Notes: generated by a model not told the origin, from the sequence alone. A stretch of 64,000 nt of DNA from Prevotella sp. (GCA_016291595.1 JAEEXN010000001.1:62001-126000); one strand, 5' to 3'. Positions 25,858 to 36,644 are shown, counted from the stretch's first letter. Numbers and translations: made by a program.

Positions 25858-26967
25858 TCATGGTTTTTCTAGTAATTGTTGATACAGATGGGTATACTTG
25901 AGTGCTACTTTCTGGTAATCGTGATGCCGTTTAACATATTCGATACTCTGTTTCTTTAGGCCTAAAAGCTGATCTGGGTTCAATATAATGTCCTCTAAGG
26001 CTCTCATCACGTTTTCCAATGTTGGTGTTACGTTGATAATTGGGCGTAATTCGTTTTCATTGAGAATCTCATAGTTTTCAGGTTCACCGCCACCCAAACA
26101 CACCAAGCCCATAGCCATAGCCTGCAGAGCGTTCATGGCAGGTGTATATGAGTAGAGTTGGTCAAGTATGACATCGTTTCCCTTCATCATCTGCATATAT
26201 TGGTCGAACGGTAAGTCTTCGGCAATTCTCACCTCGCAACAATCGGGGTATTTTTCCTTAATATTCTTAAGAGCTTCAAGCATGATGTCTGTTCCTTTAT
26301 AATCCATCATATGGCGTTTTACTCCAATAAAGAATCTTATAGGTTGATGCACTGTCAGTTTCTCATCGTTAAAACATGTTTTCACGGGCAGGGGGATAAA
26401 TTGGGTCTTAGCAGAATATAACTGACGGTAGCATTTGTCGTACTCATATAGGCATGGCACAATAGCATCGCAGTCTCTGGCAATGTGCTGACTCAGTTTA
26501 CCTTTAGCTGTACCAATCCATTCTTTTTTAAGCATTTGTGCGTAAGGATTGTTGCGAGGGATGTCGCCAATATAGAAATCACCATAGCGGAATAGGCGTT
26601 CGTGCAATCCGCTGTTTACCCATTGCCAGTCGTTTCCGAAAGCCCCTAGCACCATACGGCGGTTATTATGACGCAGATAGTTGTAAATGAATCTCTGTCT
26701 TTCGGCTTTCAGTGAGAGGAAATCAGGATTGACGATTTGTACGATATCAAATCCTCTCATCATAGGGAGCTTAACCAAAAGTCTCGTTACATACTCCATA
26801 GCACTCCATTTGCCTTTGCCTTTACGACAGAGAGGAATGTCACTATGGTAGTGGTAGATGTTGTCGCCATCGGACATGAGCACAACTTCGTGCCCCAATG
26901 CCTTCAACCCCTCTGCCAATGTAGCGTGCAGGTTGCTATATTCACCTATTAAAAGTATCCTCATCAT
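25858..26967 (-). CDS. Glycosyltransferase (GT4-like, GT-B fold)
   Basis: A 369-residue protein with MRILLIGEYSNLHATLAEGLKALGHEVVLMSDGD at the N-terminus and a C-terminal half with GTDIMLEALKNI, DVILDQLYSYTPAMNALQAMAMGLV and CLGGGEPENYEI, as in GT4-type enzymes. The start is either of two adjacent ATGs at 26967 or 26964; the first forms TGATG with the stop of the upstream gene, which indicates translational coupling. Donor and acceptor are unknown. Confidence 0.82.
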   Translation of the reverse strand: MMRILLIGEYSNLHATLAEGLKALGHEVVLMSDGDNIYHYHSDIPLCRKGKGKWSAMEYVTRLLVKLPMMRGFDIVQIVNPDFLSLKAERQRFIYNYLRHNNRRMVLGAFGNDWQWVNSGLHERLFRYGDFYIGDIPRNNPYAQMLKKEWIGTAKGKLSQHIARDCDAIVPCLYEYDKCYRQLYSAKTQFIPLPVKTCFNDEKLTVHQPIRFFIGVKRHMMDYKGTDIMLEALKNIKEKYPDCCEVRIAEDLPFDQYMQMMKGNDVILDQLYSYTPAMNALQAMAMGLVCLGGGEPENYEILNENELRPIINVTPTLENVMRALEDIILNPDQLLGLKKQSIEYVKRHHDYQKVALKYTHLYQQLLEKP

Positions 26968-27947
26968 CACTTAATGGGATAAAATGGTAAAACATGTAGC
27001 AGTAGATACTGCCCAAATTCCGACTGTAGCAATCGGCGGAACAAATTGTATTTTAGAGAATAATTGTTTGCTGGGAGCGGGTATAGCCCTTTGTGTTTCA
27101 ATTGACTTATCGCTCCTGCTAAGTCTTCTGGCACATGTTTCCAAATGATGGTGTTATAGAGATAATCCATCGTGAGTTGGGCTACACGTCGTTCCATTCC
27201 TTGTTGTTGCTGTACCGAAAGGATTGGTAGCTGGTTGTGCAAAGTGATGATAGTGTCTAGCTGGTTATCTAGTCGCCGAGAGATAGCTATTATATCATTA
27301 TGGCGCGTAGCTGATGCTGCGTTTTTACGATATAAATATGCTGGTGCTTCAGTGTGACAAGTTTTACCAGCACGAATCATCAGTAATGCGGTGAACTCTT
27401 CATCCTCGGAATAGCGCTTTCCCTCTTTAAAGTATAGACCGTCGGATAGAAACCGCCGGAATAAATAACACCATACAGGCCCGTACATTTTGTGTCTGCT
27501 CATATAATCGGCACCGTTTTGCAATGTCGAATCATTGTATTTAATGAATCCCCTCATTTTGCGGCAGAAGCCAAATGAAACCACATCGGGTTTTTCGCTT
27601 CTGAGTATCTTTATGCAATGCTCGTAATGGTGTGCAATAATTAGGTCATCAGCATCTACAAACTGGATATATTCTCCTCGTGCAATACTCAATCCTTTAT
27701 TACGAGCAGCACTAATACCCTGGTTCTCTTGCCTGATGTATATATAACCCTCTGTAGAATCACTATTGTCTTTATAAAGATTATTTAGCAAAACAGACAT
27801 ATCTGTTTTGGAACCATCATCAACCACAATTATTTCACGCTCATCACTGTTGGGTGATAAGGCGAGCACACTCTCAATACATTCGGACAGCATAACGGGT
27901 GGCTCATTATGGTAGGTGATAATGAAACTAATAAGTGGTGTCCCCAT
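26967..27947 (-). CDS. Family 2 glycosyltransferase
   Basis: A 326-residue GT-A enzyme: PLISFIITYHNEP, REIIVVDDGSKTD, IRQENQGISAARNKGLSIARGEYIQFVDADD with the DxD metal site, and YSEDEEFTALLMIRAGK in the acceptor region. LYRKNAASATRH is typical of polysaccharide GT2 enzymes. It overlaps the next glycosyltransferase gene at TGATG. The flippase gene is divergent across 73 bases. Confidence 0.9.
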   Translation of the reverse strand: MGTPLISFIITYHNEPPVMLSECIESVLALSPNSDEREIIVVDDGSKTDMSVLLNNLYKDNSDSTEGYIYIRQENQGISAARNKGLSIARGEYIQFVDADDLIIAHHYEHCIKILRSEKPDVVSFGFCRKMRGFIKYNDSTLQNGADYMSRHKMYGPVWCYLFRRFLSDGLYFKEGKRYSEDEEFTALLMIRAGKTCHTEAPAYLYRKNAASATRHNDIIAISRRLDNQLDTIITLHNQLPILSVQQQQGMERRVAQLTMDYLYNTIIWKHVPEDLAGAISQLKHKGLYPLPANNYSLKYNLFRRLLQSEFGQYLLLHVLPFYPIK

Positions 27948-28020
27948 AAATTATCACAAAGTTAATATGTTTTTTGTAATTATGGTAATAAAATAGAAAA
28001 ATTAACGTTTTTCTTGTTGT

Positions 28021-29454
28021 ATGGCGAAAATTAATTACGCACATATCCTGAAATATACAGGCCTCTTTGGAGGCGTGCAAGGCCTTAACATCATGATAGG
28101 TCTTGTACGCAATAAGTTTGTGGCGCTCATATTGGGCCCAGAGGGCATGGGCTTGATTTCACTTTTCAATTCTACAGTCAACCTGATGTCTGGTGCCACC
28201 AATTTGGGAATCCCAACAAGCGGTGTGAAAGCCTTGTCGCAGGTTTATGAGCAGGGCTCAGAGAGTGAAATACATCATCAAGTAAAACTTATCCGTTCGT
28301 GGAGCTTGTTAACAGCAATTCTTGGTGCAGCTCTTTGTTTTTTACTGAGCCCATTGCTCGACCATTGGACTTTCATTTGGGGAGACCACACATTGCATTT
28401 TATGGTTCTTTCTCCTGTAGTTGGCCTGCTTGCCATTACTGGAGGAGAGATGGCTATACTGAAAGCATTGAGGCGAATGCGTCGTCTCGCTGTCATTTCG
28501 GTGTTGAATGTGATGACGACGCTTGTCACGTCGGTTCCTATTTACTATGTTTTCGGCGAACGTGGCATAGTACCTTCATTGGTGCTAGCGGCCTTAATGC
28601 AGATGCTCATCACTATCCTCTATTCATATCATGTATATCCTTTACGTCTCTCATTTAGTCGCAGACTATTAGGAGAAGGAGTTGGTTTGGTCTGGATGGG
28701 CATTGCTTTTGTGCTGGCAGCTGTGTTGGGTACAGGAGCTGAGTTTATGATTCGTTCTTATCTCAACAGGGTGGCCCAGCTCGACACCGTAGGTTTCTAC
28801 AATGCGGCATATATGATTGTTGTCACCTATGGTGGAATAATATTTGCCTCGCTTGATACAGAGTATTTTCCTCGTTTGTCTGCTCATACAGCCGACGCAG
28901 GTGCATTTCACCTAACGGTATGTCGGCAAATTGAAGCTTCATTATTGCTCATATGTCCTTTGCTCATTGTATTGGCTTTCCTCATGCCAATATTCATCCC
29001 CTTGTTGTTTTCAAACAGGTTCGAGCCCATTGTGCCCATGGCACAAATAGCTTTATTGGGTTTGTATCTCAGATCTATCTATCTACCAATGGCTTATATG
29101 AACTTGGCCAAGGGATATTCACTTGCATTCCTGATGCTCGAAGGTTTGTCTGCAGCTATCCTTGTTATAGCTGTGATTATTGGTTGGCGCATTGAAGGCC
29201 TTAAGGGAATCGGCTATGGCATGTTTGCCACCAATTTGCTTGACTTTCTGATAACCTTAATATATGTATCGGTACGTTTCGGTTTCAGCCTGTCACGCCG
29301 TATTTTTGTTTACATGGGGCTTCAACTGCCACTTATCGCACTCACCTACGTTGGCACTTGCACCGAAAATGCTTATAGTTATTGGATATGGTGCGTGTTA
29401 CTGGTGATGAGCAGTGCTGTCGTTTCAATTTATTACTTGTTAAAATCCCATTAA
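28021..29454 (+). CDS. Wzx-like polysaccharide flippase (MATE-type superfamily)
   Basis: A 477-residue integral membrane protein with about 12-14 helices. The start (ILKYTGLFGGVQGLNIMIGLVRNK) and GPEGMGLISLFNSTVNLMSGAT are typical of O-antigen and lipid-linked oligosaccharide translocases. It would move a completed repeat unit across the inner membrane. Together with the four nearby glycosyltransferases it forms a surface polysaccharide locus; no polymerase or initiating transferase is in view, so the locus is incomplete or its other genes are elsewhere. Confidence 0.85.
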   Translation: MAKINYAHILKYTGLFGGVQGLNIMIGLVRNKFVALILGPEGMGLISLFNSTVNLMSGATNLGIPTSGVKALSQVYEQGSESEIHHQVKLIRSWSLLTAILGAALCFLLSPLLDHWTFIWGDHTLHFMVLSPVVGLLAITGGEMAILKALRRMRRLAVISVLNVMTTLVTSVPIYYVFGERGIVPSLVLAALMQMLITILYSYHVYPLRLSFSRRLLGEGVGLVWMGIAFVLAAVLGTGAEFMIRSYLNRVAQLDTVGFYNAAYMIVVTYGGIIFASLDTEYFPRLSAHTADAGAFHLTVCRQIEASLLLICPLLIVLAFLMPIFIPLLFSNRFEPIVPMAQIALLGLYLRSIYLPMAYMNLAKGYSLAFLMLEGLSAAILVIAVIIGWRIEGLKGIGYGMFATNLLDFLITLIYVSVRFGFSLSRRIFVYMGLQLPLIALTYVGTCTENAYSYWIWCVLLVMSSAVVSIYYLLKSH

Positions 29455-29500
29455 TGGTTCGAAATTTCGTGAAAGTTTTGGTGGTTTTGCCATTTATTCG

Positions 29501-29508
29501 TATTTTTG
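29501..29508 (+). promoter_or_regulatory. -7 promoter element of nhaD
   Basis: TATTTTTG, 18 bases before the chosen ATG at 29527. Confidence 0.5.
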
Positions 29509-29526
29509 TGGCAAAATAACCGATTT

Positions 29527-30909
29527 ATGACACTCGTAATTGTTTGTATACTCTTGGCTGGTTTTGCCCTGATTGCCACGGGCAATGTGACGAATGTAAA
29601 TAAGGCAGCTATTGCCATGTTTATGTGTACGCTCAGCTGGGTACTATACATTTGTTATGGCACCGACTTTGTGATGAGTCAACACCCTGGTGAATATACA
29701 GACTGGTTGGCAGGGGCAGTACCCACTAGCACAGCAGTAAAGCACTATATTGCGCAGAATATCTTCTTGAAGTATGTGGGACGCGCTGCAGAAGTAGTGC
29801 TCTTCCTACTAGCTACGATGACCATTGTTGAGATTTTGAACAACAACGGCTGTTTCGATTTCATAACGCCTTTTTTACGCACTCGCCGTAGCAGAAAGTA
29901 TTTGTGGCTTCTTACCATCATTACATTTATTATCTCTGCCAATCTTGATAACATAACAACTACTATAATGATGCTTGTTATCATGCACTCTATGGTACCA
30001 AATCGCCGCATGCGTATGTTATTTGGATGTGCTGTTGTGCTCGCTGCAAATTGTGGTGGTGCACTCACTGTGATTGGCTCACCGGAAGGATTGGTTCTTT
30101 GGAATATTGGGGCCGTCACAGCTACCAACTTCTCAATGTCACTCTTTCTGCCATGTCTCTTAGCATGGGCACTGCCCACCTATATGATCAGCCGGGCTCT
30201 TCCCGAACGTATTGACATGGATTTGCCAGCTATGCCATATCGTGGTGATGATACAAACCTTAATACGTGGCAACGACTTCTCATGCTCTTTGTGGGCATT
30301 GGAGGATTGTGGTTCATACCCACTTTCCACAACATTACTAAGTTGTCGCCCTTCCTCGGTGCATTTTGCGTTCTATCCGTCTTATGGATTGTCAACGAGA
30401 TATTCAACCACAAGCTGATGAATGCAGATCAGATGATACATCGCCGCATCCCACGCGTTTTGCAATACAGTGTTATTCAGTTGATGCTCTTTGTAATGGG
30501 TATTATGATGACACTTGGTGTAGTTCAGGAGACTGGTGCCCTGGCGTGGCTGGCTAACTGGTGCGACACTAACATACACAACGTATGGATACTTGGAATG
30601 TTGACTGGTTTTGTGAGCAGCGTTCTCGATAATTTTGCTACCGCAATGAGTTTCTTCTCTCTCTATTCTTTAGCTGACGCTGCTCAAGACTCTTATCAGA
30701 CTGCTTTCATAGAGAATGGTCTGTTCTGGAAATTGATAGCCTATAGCTCTGCAATTGGCGGTAATTTCTTTCTGATAGGCTCGCTCAGTGGCCTCGCTTT
30801 GATGAAGATGGAGCGCATCCATGTAGGGTGGTATATCCGTACAGTGGGTTTCCTGTCTGTCGTAAGCTGGATTGTTGGTATGCTGGTGTTGTGGGCAATG
30901 CATCTTTAA
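29527..30909 (+). CDS. nhaD: NhaD-type Na+/H+ antiporter
   Basis: A 460-residue sodium/proton exchanger of the ion-transporter superfamily. I use the ATG at 29527; the upstream TTG lies within the promoter. Characteristic stretches are ATMTIVEILNNNGCFDFI, ISANLDNITTTIMMLVIM, the AANCGGALTVIGSPEGLVLW loop, and SSVLDNFATAMSFFSLYSL with a second DN pair. Both LDN motifs are the expected intramembrane polar sites. It maintains cytoplasmic sodium and pH. pfkA follows at once, probably in one transcript. Confidence 0.92.
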   Translation: MTLVIVCILLAGFALIATGNVTNVNKAAIAMFMCTLSWVLYICYGTDFVMSQHPGEYTDWLAGAVPTSTAVKHYIAQNIFLKYVGRAAEVVLFLLATMTIVEILNNNGCFDFITPFLRTRRSRKYLWLLTIITFIISANLDNITTTIMMLVIMHSMVPNRRMRMLFGCAVVLAANCGGALTVIGSPEGLVLWNIGAVTATNFSMSLFLPCLLAWALPTYMISRALPERIDMDLPAMPYRGDDTNLNTWQRLLMLFVGIGGLWFIPTFHNITKLSPFLGAFCVLSVLWIVNEIFNHKLMNADQMIHRRIPRVLQYSVIQLMLFVMGIMMTLGVVQETGALAWLANWCDTNIHNVWILGMLTGFVSSVLDNFATAMSFFSLYSLADAAQDSYQTAFIENGLFWKLIAYSSAIGGNFFLIGSLSGLALMKMERIHVGWYIRTVGFLSVVSWIVGMLVLWAMHL

Positions 30910-30939
30910 ATGACAATTGATATAAAAATAACAAGTGAA

Positions 30940-31917
30940 ATGGCTAAGATAAAGACTATAGGCGTATTGACATCTGGAGGAGATGCCCCTGGAATGAATG
31001 CGGCTATCCGTGCCGTAACGCGTGCTGGTATTTGCAATGGATTTAACATCAAAGGTGTTTTTCGTGGCTATGACGGTCTAATTAACGGTGAAATCACCGA
31101 TTTCTCTACAGAGAACGTGTCGGGTATCATCATGCAGGGTGGTACAATCCTTAAGACAGCTCGCTCGAAGGAGTTCTTGACTACCGTTGGCAAGGAAAAA
31201 GCTTACGAACAGATGCAAAAAAATCAGATTGATGCCCTTGTTGTCATCGGCGGTAATGGCTCGCTAACTGGAGCTATGCATTTTGCCCAAGAATACGACG
31301 TCTGTTGCATAGGACTGCCAGGTACCATCGACAATGACCTTTATGGAACTGACTCTACAATTGGTTATGACACTACTATGAACACTATCATGGATTGTGT
31401 CGATCGCATCCGTGATACTGCGCAAAGTCATGAGCGAATCTTCTTTGTAGAAGTAATGGGGCGAGACGCAGGCTTTCTTGCTCAAAATTCTGCAATTGCA
31501 TGTGGTGCAGAGGCTGCAATCATTCCCGAAGAGTCGACTGATGTCGATCAGCTGGCCCGTTTCATGGAGCGTGGCATTCGCAAGTCTAAAAAGTCATGCA
31601 TTGTCATCGTTTCTGAGAGCCCGAAGTGTGGAGCCCTATATTATGCTGATCGTGTGAAACATGAGTTTCCTGAATTTGACGTACGAGTCTCTATACTTGG
31701 TCACTTGCAACGCGGAGGTCGTCCTACTGCTCACGACCGCATCCTAGCTAGCCGCACAGGAGTAGGTGCTATTGACGCTATCATGCAAGGACAGCGTAAC
31801 ATCATGGTTGGCATACGTAACAACGAGGTCGTGTATGTTCCTCTAATTGAGGCCATTCGCAGTGACAAGCCTTTTGACAAAAAGTTAATCCACGTGCTGG
31901 ATGAACTGAGCATTTAG
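30940..31917 (+). CDS. pfkA: 6-phosphofructokinase
   Basis: Phosphorylates fructose 6-phosphate in glycolysis. From the ATG at 30940 ([20 protein letters not shown], 325 residues; an ATG 10 codons upstream is possible) it has [15 protein letters not shown], the catalytic PGTIDND loop (D131), GRDAGFLA, and [14 protein letters not shown] rather than PKT, and Gly after the second-position residue in GGNGSLTGA, point to ATP, not pyrophosphate. The usual Asp of GGDGS is Asn (N106) here. A good terminator follows. Confidence 0.95.
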   Translation: MAKIKTIGVLTSGGDAPGMNAAIRAVTRAGICNGFNIKGVFRGYDGLINGEITDFSTENVSGIIMQGGTILKTARSKEFLTTVGKEKAYEQMQKNQIDALVVIGGNGSLTGAMHFAQEYDVCCIGLPGTIDNDLYGTDSTIGYDTTMNTIMDCVDRIRDTAQSHERIFFVEVMGRDAGFLAQNSAIACGAEAAIIPEESTDVDQLARFMERGIRKSKKSCIVIVSESPKCGALYYADRVKHEFPEFDVRVSILGHLQRGGRPTAHDRILASRTGVGAIDAIMQGQRNIMVGIRNNEVVYVPLIEAIRSDKPFDKKLIHVLDELSI

Positions 31918-31949
31918 AACGAACTGTATAGGTGTTTACCCCTAGTGAT

Positions 31950-31977
31950 CTCGGAATACTTTCAATTCCGAGTTTTT
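31950..31977 (+). terminator. Terminator of pfkA
   Basis: An eight-bp stem CTCGGAAT (31950-31957) with ATTCCGAG (31965-31972), then five T. Confidence 0.8.
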
Positions 31978-32141
31978 CTCTATGTCACTCAATATAGTTA
32001 TAATTAAATACGAATAGCGCTAAACATAGTCATGTCATAAAAATGGAACTGCTTTACTGTCTTATGCTTCAACAATTGAGAGTTTTTTATAATTAAAAGA
32101 AGAAAGAATCTTCTTTCTTTCTCACTTAACAAAAAATATCG

Positions 32142-32149
32142 TAACTTTG
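32142..32149 (+). promoter_or_regulatory. -7 promoter element of the DMP19-like gene
   Basis: TAACTTTG, eight bases before the ATG at 32158; leader of very few bases. Confidence 0.6.
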
Positions 32150-32157
32150 CAAGCAAT

Positions 32158-32664
32158 ATGGAAGATATAGTAGTAAGCGATGCTGTTTTGAGCAAGGCTG
32201 CAGAGATCGGAATGGATGAGTTCTTAATGGTTATTACCGAAGCTATCATGAATGCTGTTGGCGGTGAGTTGACAACAGAAACGATGGCAGAGATGAATAG
32301 TGACCAAATTACGCTTGTAGCATACAGCATGCTACGTGACGAGGTAATGGATGGTGGCTTTGTACAGTTGATTCACAATGGACTTGGTGGCTTTATTTTT
32401 CTTAATCCGTTTGCCTATGCCATAAAGCAATGGGGCCTTACTGATTTAGGAAAGATGGTTTATAAAGTGAAAAAAGTGTACTTGACATGTCACGATGAAA
32501 TTGAGAAAGATGTCACGGATGAGGAGTTCATGCAACTATTCGAACGTTTCCCTGCTTTTGACGATTTCGACGACGAGTTTGTAGAGAACGAGGAGGAATG
32601 GACGTCAATGGTGGCTCACTATGTTGATGAACATATCGAAAAATTTGCAAAGATTGTAAAGTGA
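32158..32664 (+). CDS. DMP19-like (DUF4375) acidic protein
   Basis: A 168-residue, strongly acidic, all-helical protein. The pattern fits the DMP19/DUF4375 family: NSDQITLVAYSMLRDEVMDGGFVQLIHNGLGG, FLNPFAYAIKQWGL and a late acidic segment (PAFDDFDDEFVENEEEW). In Neisseria the family member is a DNA mimic that titrates a repressor; whether this one does is unknown. It has a near-leaderless start and precedes smpB by three bases, so the two are likely co-transcribed. Confidence 0.78.
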   Translation: MEDIVVSDAVLSKAAEIGMDEFLMVITEAIMNAVGGELTTETMAEMNSDQITLVAYSMLRDEVMDGGFVQLIHNGLGGFIFLNPFAYAIKQWGLTDLGKMVYKVKKVYLTCHDEIEKDVTDEEFMQLFERFPAFDDFDDEFVENEEEWTSMVAHYVDEHIEKFAKIVK

Positions 32665-32667
32665 ATC

Positions 32668-33147
32668 ATGAACAAGGAAGAACTGGAACTTAGGAAAAAG
32701 AGCCCTGTGCAGATTAAGAACAAAAAAGCATCATTTGAATATTTTTTTGTGGACTTCTACACGGCCGGGATTGTGCTGACGGGAACTGAAATCAAGTCCA
32801 TTAGAGGAGGAAAGGCCTCGTTGGTAGATACTTATTGCACGATTATGAATGGTGAGATATGGGTGAAAGGAATGAGTATCTCTCCTTATTTTTATGGTTC
32901 TTATAATAATCATGATGCCAAACGAGATAGAAAGCTACTTTTGAAGAAACGTGAGATTCACAAATTGGCTGAAGCGACCAAGGCTGTAGGCTTCACAATC
33001 GTTCCCACGTTAGTGTTCATCGACAAGCACGGAAGAGCCAAGGTGGACATCGCTTTGGCAAAAGGTAAAAAAGAGTTTGACAAGCGTCAAACACTAAAGG
33101 AGAGAGAGGATCGCCGTGAAATAGATAAGGCTATGAAACACTATTAA
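32668..33147 (+). CDS. smpB: SsrA-binding protein SmpB
   Basis: Binds tmRNA and places it in stalled ribosomes for trans-translation. The 159 residues show the OB-fold with [54 protein letters not shown], and the basic C-terminal tail ([22 protein letters not shown]) that becomes ordered in the mRNA channel. Length is normal. It follows the DMP19-like gene and precedes metH. Confidence 0.96.
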   Translation: MNKEELELRKKSPVQIKNKKASFEYFFVDFYTAGIVLTGTEIKSIRGGKASLVDTYCTIMNGEIWVKGMSISPYFYGSYNNHDAKRDRKLLLKKREIHKLAEATKAVGFTIVPTLVFIDKHGRAKVDIALAKGKKEFDKRQTLKEREDRREIDKAMKHY

Positions 33148-33211
33148 TGGCATATGAAAGGAAAAGGATAATTTAAATGTAGTCCACTATAACAGTATAA
33201 AGGTAAAAAGA

Positions 33212-35977
33212 GTGACCATACAAGAACTAATTAAGCATAGAATACTGATACTGGATGGTGCTATGGGCACAATGATCCAGCAGTACGGACTCGGCGAGAA
33301 AGATTTTCGTGGAGAACGCTTTCGTCATATGGAAGGGATGATGAAAGGTAACAACGATATGCTGAATCTGACACGTGAAGACGTTGTGATTGATATTCAT
33401 CGTAAGTACCTCCGTGCAGGTGCAGACATCATAGAAACCAACACATTCAGCAGCCAGCGTATAAGCCAAGCAGATTATCATTTGGAAGACGAATGCTACG
33501 ATATGGCATTAGCTGGTGCCAGACTGGCACGCAAGGCCGCCGATGAATTCACTACGGTGTCCAAGCCGAGGTTTGTTGCTGGTAGTGTAGGACCGACCAA
33601 TAAGACTTGTTCTATGAGTCCTGACGTAAGCAATCCTGCTGCAAGAGAACTGACATACGACGATTTGTATGACGCTTATTGTGAACAAATTGACGCCCTC
33701 ATGGAAGGTGGTGTGGACGCCATCTTGATTGAGACAATTTTCGACACTTTAAATGCGAAGGCTGCTGTGGATGCGGCTGTTTCCGTAATGGAGAGAAGGG
33801 ACAAGGAAATGCCTATTATGCTTTCTGTAACCGTGAGTGACCTAGGTGGTCGTACTATGAGTGGGCAGACACTAGAGGCGTTTTTGGCTAGTATGAGTTC
33901 GTATCCAATTTTCTCGGTTGGCTTGAACTGTTCGTTCGGAGCAGCTCAGATGAAGCCTTACTTACGAGAATTGGCACATCGTGCACCTTATTATATTTCT
34001 GCCTATCCTAATGCAGGGTTACCTAACTCTCTAGGATTATATGACGAGACGCCAGACACGATGGCTATGCAAATAAACGAAATAATAGTCGAGAAATTGG
34101 TAAACATCGTTGGTGGCTGTTGTGGTACCACGGAAAAATATATTGAACGTTATGTGCCGCTTGTGGAAGGAAAAATGCCACATCAACCATGTGATAAGAA
34201 GAAAGTCATTCAACTCAGTGGCCTTGAACTGCTGGAAGTCACAAATAATATTCCTTTCGTGAATGTAGGTGAACGTTGCAACGTGGCAGGCTCACGCAAA
34301 TTCTTGCGACTCATCAAGGAGAAAGAGTATCAAGAGGCTCTTTCTATTGCACGCAAACAAGTTGACGACGGTGCATTAGTGCTTGACATAAACATGGATG
34401 ATGGATTGCTTGATGCTAAAGCTGAAATGGTCACATTTCTAAATATGATAGCAGCAGAGCCAGATATTGCCCGTGTGCCATTGATGATAGATTCGTCGAA
34501 ATGGGAGGTTATCATAGCTGCATTGAAATGCGTGCAAGGCAAGTGCATAGTGAATAGCATCTCTCTGAAAGAAGGCGAGGATGTATTTCTACAACATGCT
34601 CGTGATGTGAAAAGATATGGTGCTGCTGTTGTTGTAATGTGTTTCGACGAGCAGGGACAAGCGACTAGTTTTGAGCGTCGAATAGATATTGCATCCCGTG
34701 CATACCGATTACTGACAGAAGTTGTTGGTATGAATGCTCAAGATATCATTTTCGACCCCAACATTCTTGCCATTGCCACAGGTATGGAAGAACACGACAG
34801 CTATGCTGCTGACTTCATCCGTGCTGCAGAGTGGATTAAGAAAAACCTGCCAGGAAGCCACGTGTCAGGAGGTGTAAGCAATCTTAGCTTTTCATTCCGC
34901 GGAAACAACTATATGCGTGAGGCTATGCATGCCGTATTCCTTTATCACGCCATTCATGCTGGTATGGACTTTGGAATAGTTAACCCTACTACCAAAGTAC
35001 TTTATACGGATATTCCAACTGATCAGTTGATGGTTTTAGAGGATGTAATACTGAATAGACGGAAAGGTGCTGCAGATGACTTATCAGAGTTAGCCGCAAG
35101 GTTGAAAAAGCAGGTGGATGTTAGCGATATGCACCTTTCAGGAGATACAGTAGAGCAAACTCGAGAGCCTTCGTGGCGCTCATTAACGGTAGAAGAACGG
35201 CTGTGTTATGCGTTAATTAAAGGCATCACTGACCATCTTGTGCTGGATTTGAAAGAAGCCTTGAAAAAGTATCACAAACCTGTTGACGTTATTGAAGGGC
35301 CATTAATGAAAGGAATGAATAATGTTGGCGAGTTATTTGGAAGTGGTAAGATGTTTCTTCCTCAAGTGGTGAAGGCTGCCCGTACGATGAAGCAAGCTGT
35401 CGCGATCCTACAGCCTTACATGGATAAGGATGGAATGAAAGGGGAGAGTGCTGGTCGTGTATTACTTGCTACAGTGAAAGGTGATGTACACGATATCGGA
35501 AAGAATATCGTTGGTGTGGTGCTAGCATGTAATAATTACGAGGTCATCGACTTGGGCGTCATGGTTCCAGCTGAGCAGATCGTAAAGAAAGCTATTGAGT
35601 TGAAGGTTGACATCATAGGACTGAGTGGACTGATCACACCGAGCCTGGAGGAAATGGTGAATGTTGCCAACGAGATGGACAAAGCAGGTCTCCATATTCC
35701 CATCATGATTGGAGGAGCTACAACAAGCCAGTTACATGTTGCATTGAAAATTGCGCCTGTATACGGAGGTCCTGTAGTTTGGATGAAAGATGCTTCACAA
35801 AACTCATTAGTTGCTTCACGTCTGATGAACACAAATAAAGGAGGACTGTTCATACGTGAACTAAACGAGAAATACGCAGAACTTCGGGAGGAGTATAGAA
35901 AAGAACAGGACAAGCTACTTTCAATCTCCGAAGCAAGAAAAAACAAGTTGAATCTATTTGATGACAAATATAACTAA
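33212..35977 (+). CDS. metH: Cobalamin-dependent methionine synthase, without reactivation domain
   Basis: Transfers a methyl group from methyl-tetrahydrofolate to homocysteine via methylcobalamin. GTG start. Modules are in order: homocysteine domain ([16 protein letters not shown]; zinc cysteines in GLNCSFG and GGCCGTT), pterin domain ([32 protein letters not shown]), four-helix cap ([23 protein letters not shown]), and the B12 domain with DVHDIGKN, whose His is residue 760. The chain ends at 921, just after the B12 domain, so the AdoMet-binding reactivation domain of E. coli MetH is absent. A separate activation protein must be elsewhere. Confidence 0.95.
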   Translation: MTIQELIKHRILILDGAMGTMIQQYGLGEKDFRGERFRHMEGMMKGNNDMLNLTREDVVIDIHRKYLRAGADIIETNTFSSQRISQADYHLEDECYDMALAGARLARKAADEFTTVSKPRFVAGSVGPTNKTCSMSPDVSNPAARELTYDDLYDAYCEQIDALMEGGVDAILIETIFDTLNAKAAVDAAVSVMERRDKEMPIMLSVTVSDLGGRTMSGQTLEAFLASMSSYPIFSVGLNCSFGAAQMKPYLRELAHRAPYYISAYPNAGLPNSLGLYDETPDTMAMQINEIIVEKLVNIVGGCCGTTEKYIERYVPLVEGKMPHQPCDKKKVIQLSGLELLEVTNNIPFVNVGERCNVAGSRKFLRLIKEKEYQEALSIARKQVDDGALVLDINMDDGLLDAKAEMVTFLNMIAAEPDIARVPLMIDSSKWEVIIAALKCVQGKCIVNSISLKEGEDVFLQHARDVKRYGAAVVVMCFDEQGQATSFERRIDIASRAYRLLTEVVGMNAQDIIFDPNILAIATGMEEHDSYAADFIRAAEWIKKNLPGSHVSGGVSNLSFSFRGNNYMREAMHAVFLYHAIHAGMDFGIVNPTTKVLYTDIPTDQLMVLEDVILNRRKGAADDLSELAARLKKQVDVSDMHLSGDTVEQTREPSWRSLTVEERLCYALIKGITDHLVLDLKEALKKYHKPVDVIEGPLMKGMNNVGELFGSGKMFLPQVVKAARTMKQAVAILQPYMDKDGMKGESAGRVLLATVKGDVHDIGKNIVGVVLACNNYEVIDLGVMVPAEQIVKKAIELKVDIIGLSGLITPSLEEMVNVANEMDKAGLHIPIMIGGATTSQLHVALKIAPVYGGPVVWMKDASQNSLVASRLMNTNKGGLFIRELNEKYAELREEYRKEQDKLLSISEARKNKLNLFDDKYN

Positions 35978-35997
35978 AAAGGTAAAAAGTTGATATT

Positions 35998-36618
35998 ATG
36001 ATAAAAACTATTGTTTTTGACTTAGGCGGTGTAATCATCACTCTCGAACAATCGAAAGCAATTAAAAGGTTTGTTGCACTTGGAGTTAAAGATGCAGAAA
36101 AAAGACTAGATCCTTATCGCCAGTCTGGTATTTTCGGTGATTTAGAAATAGGAAAGATAGATGTGGAGACTTTCCGCAAGGAATTATCTTTGATTGCCGG
36201 CCAAGAATTGACTACAGAGCAATGTAATAACGCCTGGCAAGGTTATGTCGGAGATGTTCCTAAACGTAATCTTTTGGCATTGAGGAGGCTTAAAGAAGAA
36301 GGTTACCGTATCGTGCTGCTTTCGAACACAAATCCATGTATGATGGAGTTTGTGCTGAGTAAGCGTTTCGATGGTGAAGGCCATTCTTTGTCAGATTACA
36401 TGGATGCGCTTTATGTGAGTTATGAGGTCGGAATGATGAAACCTGATACGAATTTTTTCCATTATGTGCTCATGCAGGAAAAGATAATGCCTGAAGAAGT
36501 GCTTTTTGTGGATGACAGTCCTAAAAATGTTGCCGTTGCCAGTCAGATGCGTTTTCGCACATATTGCCCGCAAAATGGAGCAGATTGGACAGAGGAAATT
36601 AATAAATATCTTTTATAA
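35998..36618 (+). CDS. HAD-superfamily phosphatase (subfamily IA)
   Basis: A 206-residue phosphatase. Motif I is TIVFDLGGVI with the nucleophile Asp, motif II LLSNTN, motif III Lys in MMKPD, motif IV LFVDDSPKN. A small helical cap lies between motifs I and II. These proteins dephosphorylate small metabolites; the substrate here is unknown. It starts 20 bases after metH, likely the same transcript. Confidence 0.9.
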   Translation: MIKTIVFDLGGVIITLEQSKAIKRFVALGVKDAEKRLDPYRQSGIFGDLEIGKIDVETFRKELSLIAGQELTTEQCNNAWQGYVGDVPKRNLLALRRLKEEGYRIVLLSNTNPCMMEFVLSKRFDGEGHSLSDYMDALYVSYEVGMMKPDTNFFHYVLMQEKIMPEEVLFVDDSPKNVAVASQMRFRTYCPQNGADWTEEINKYLL

Positions 36619-36644
36619 TTGTACGCTATTTCAATTATTAGTTG

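Noticed and set aside
33148..33211. A cobalamin riboswitch in front of metH
   Set aside because: The gap is only 64 bases and no B12-box-like sequence is visible, so there is no room for one.
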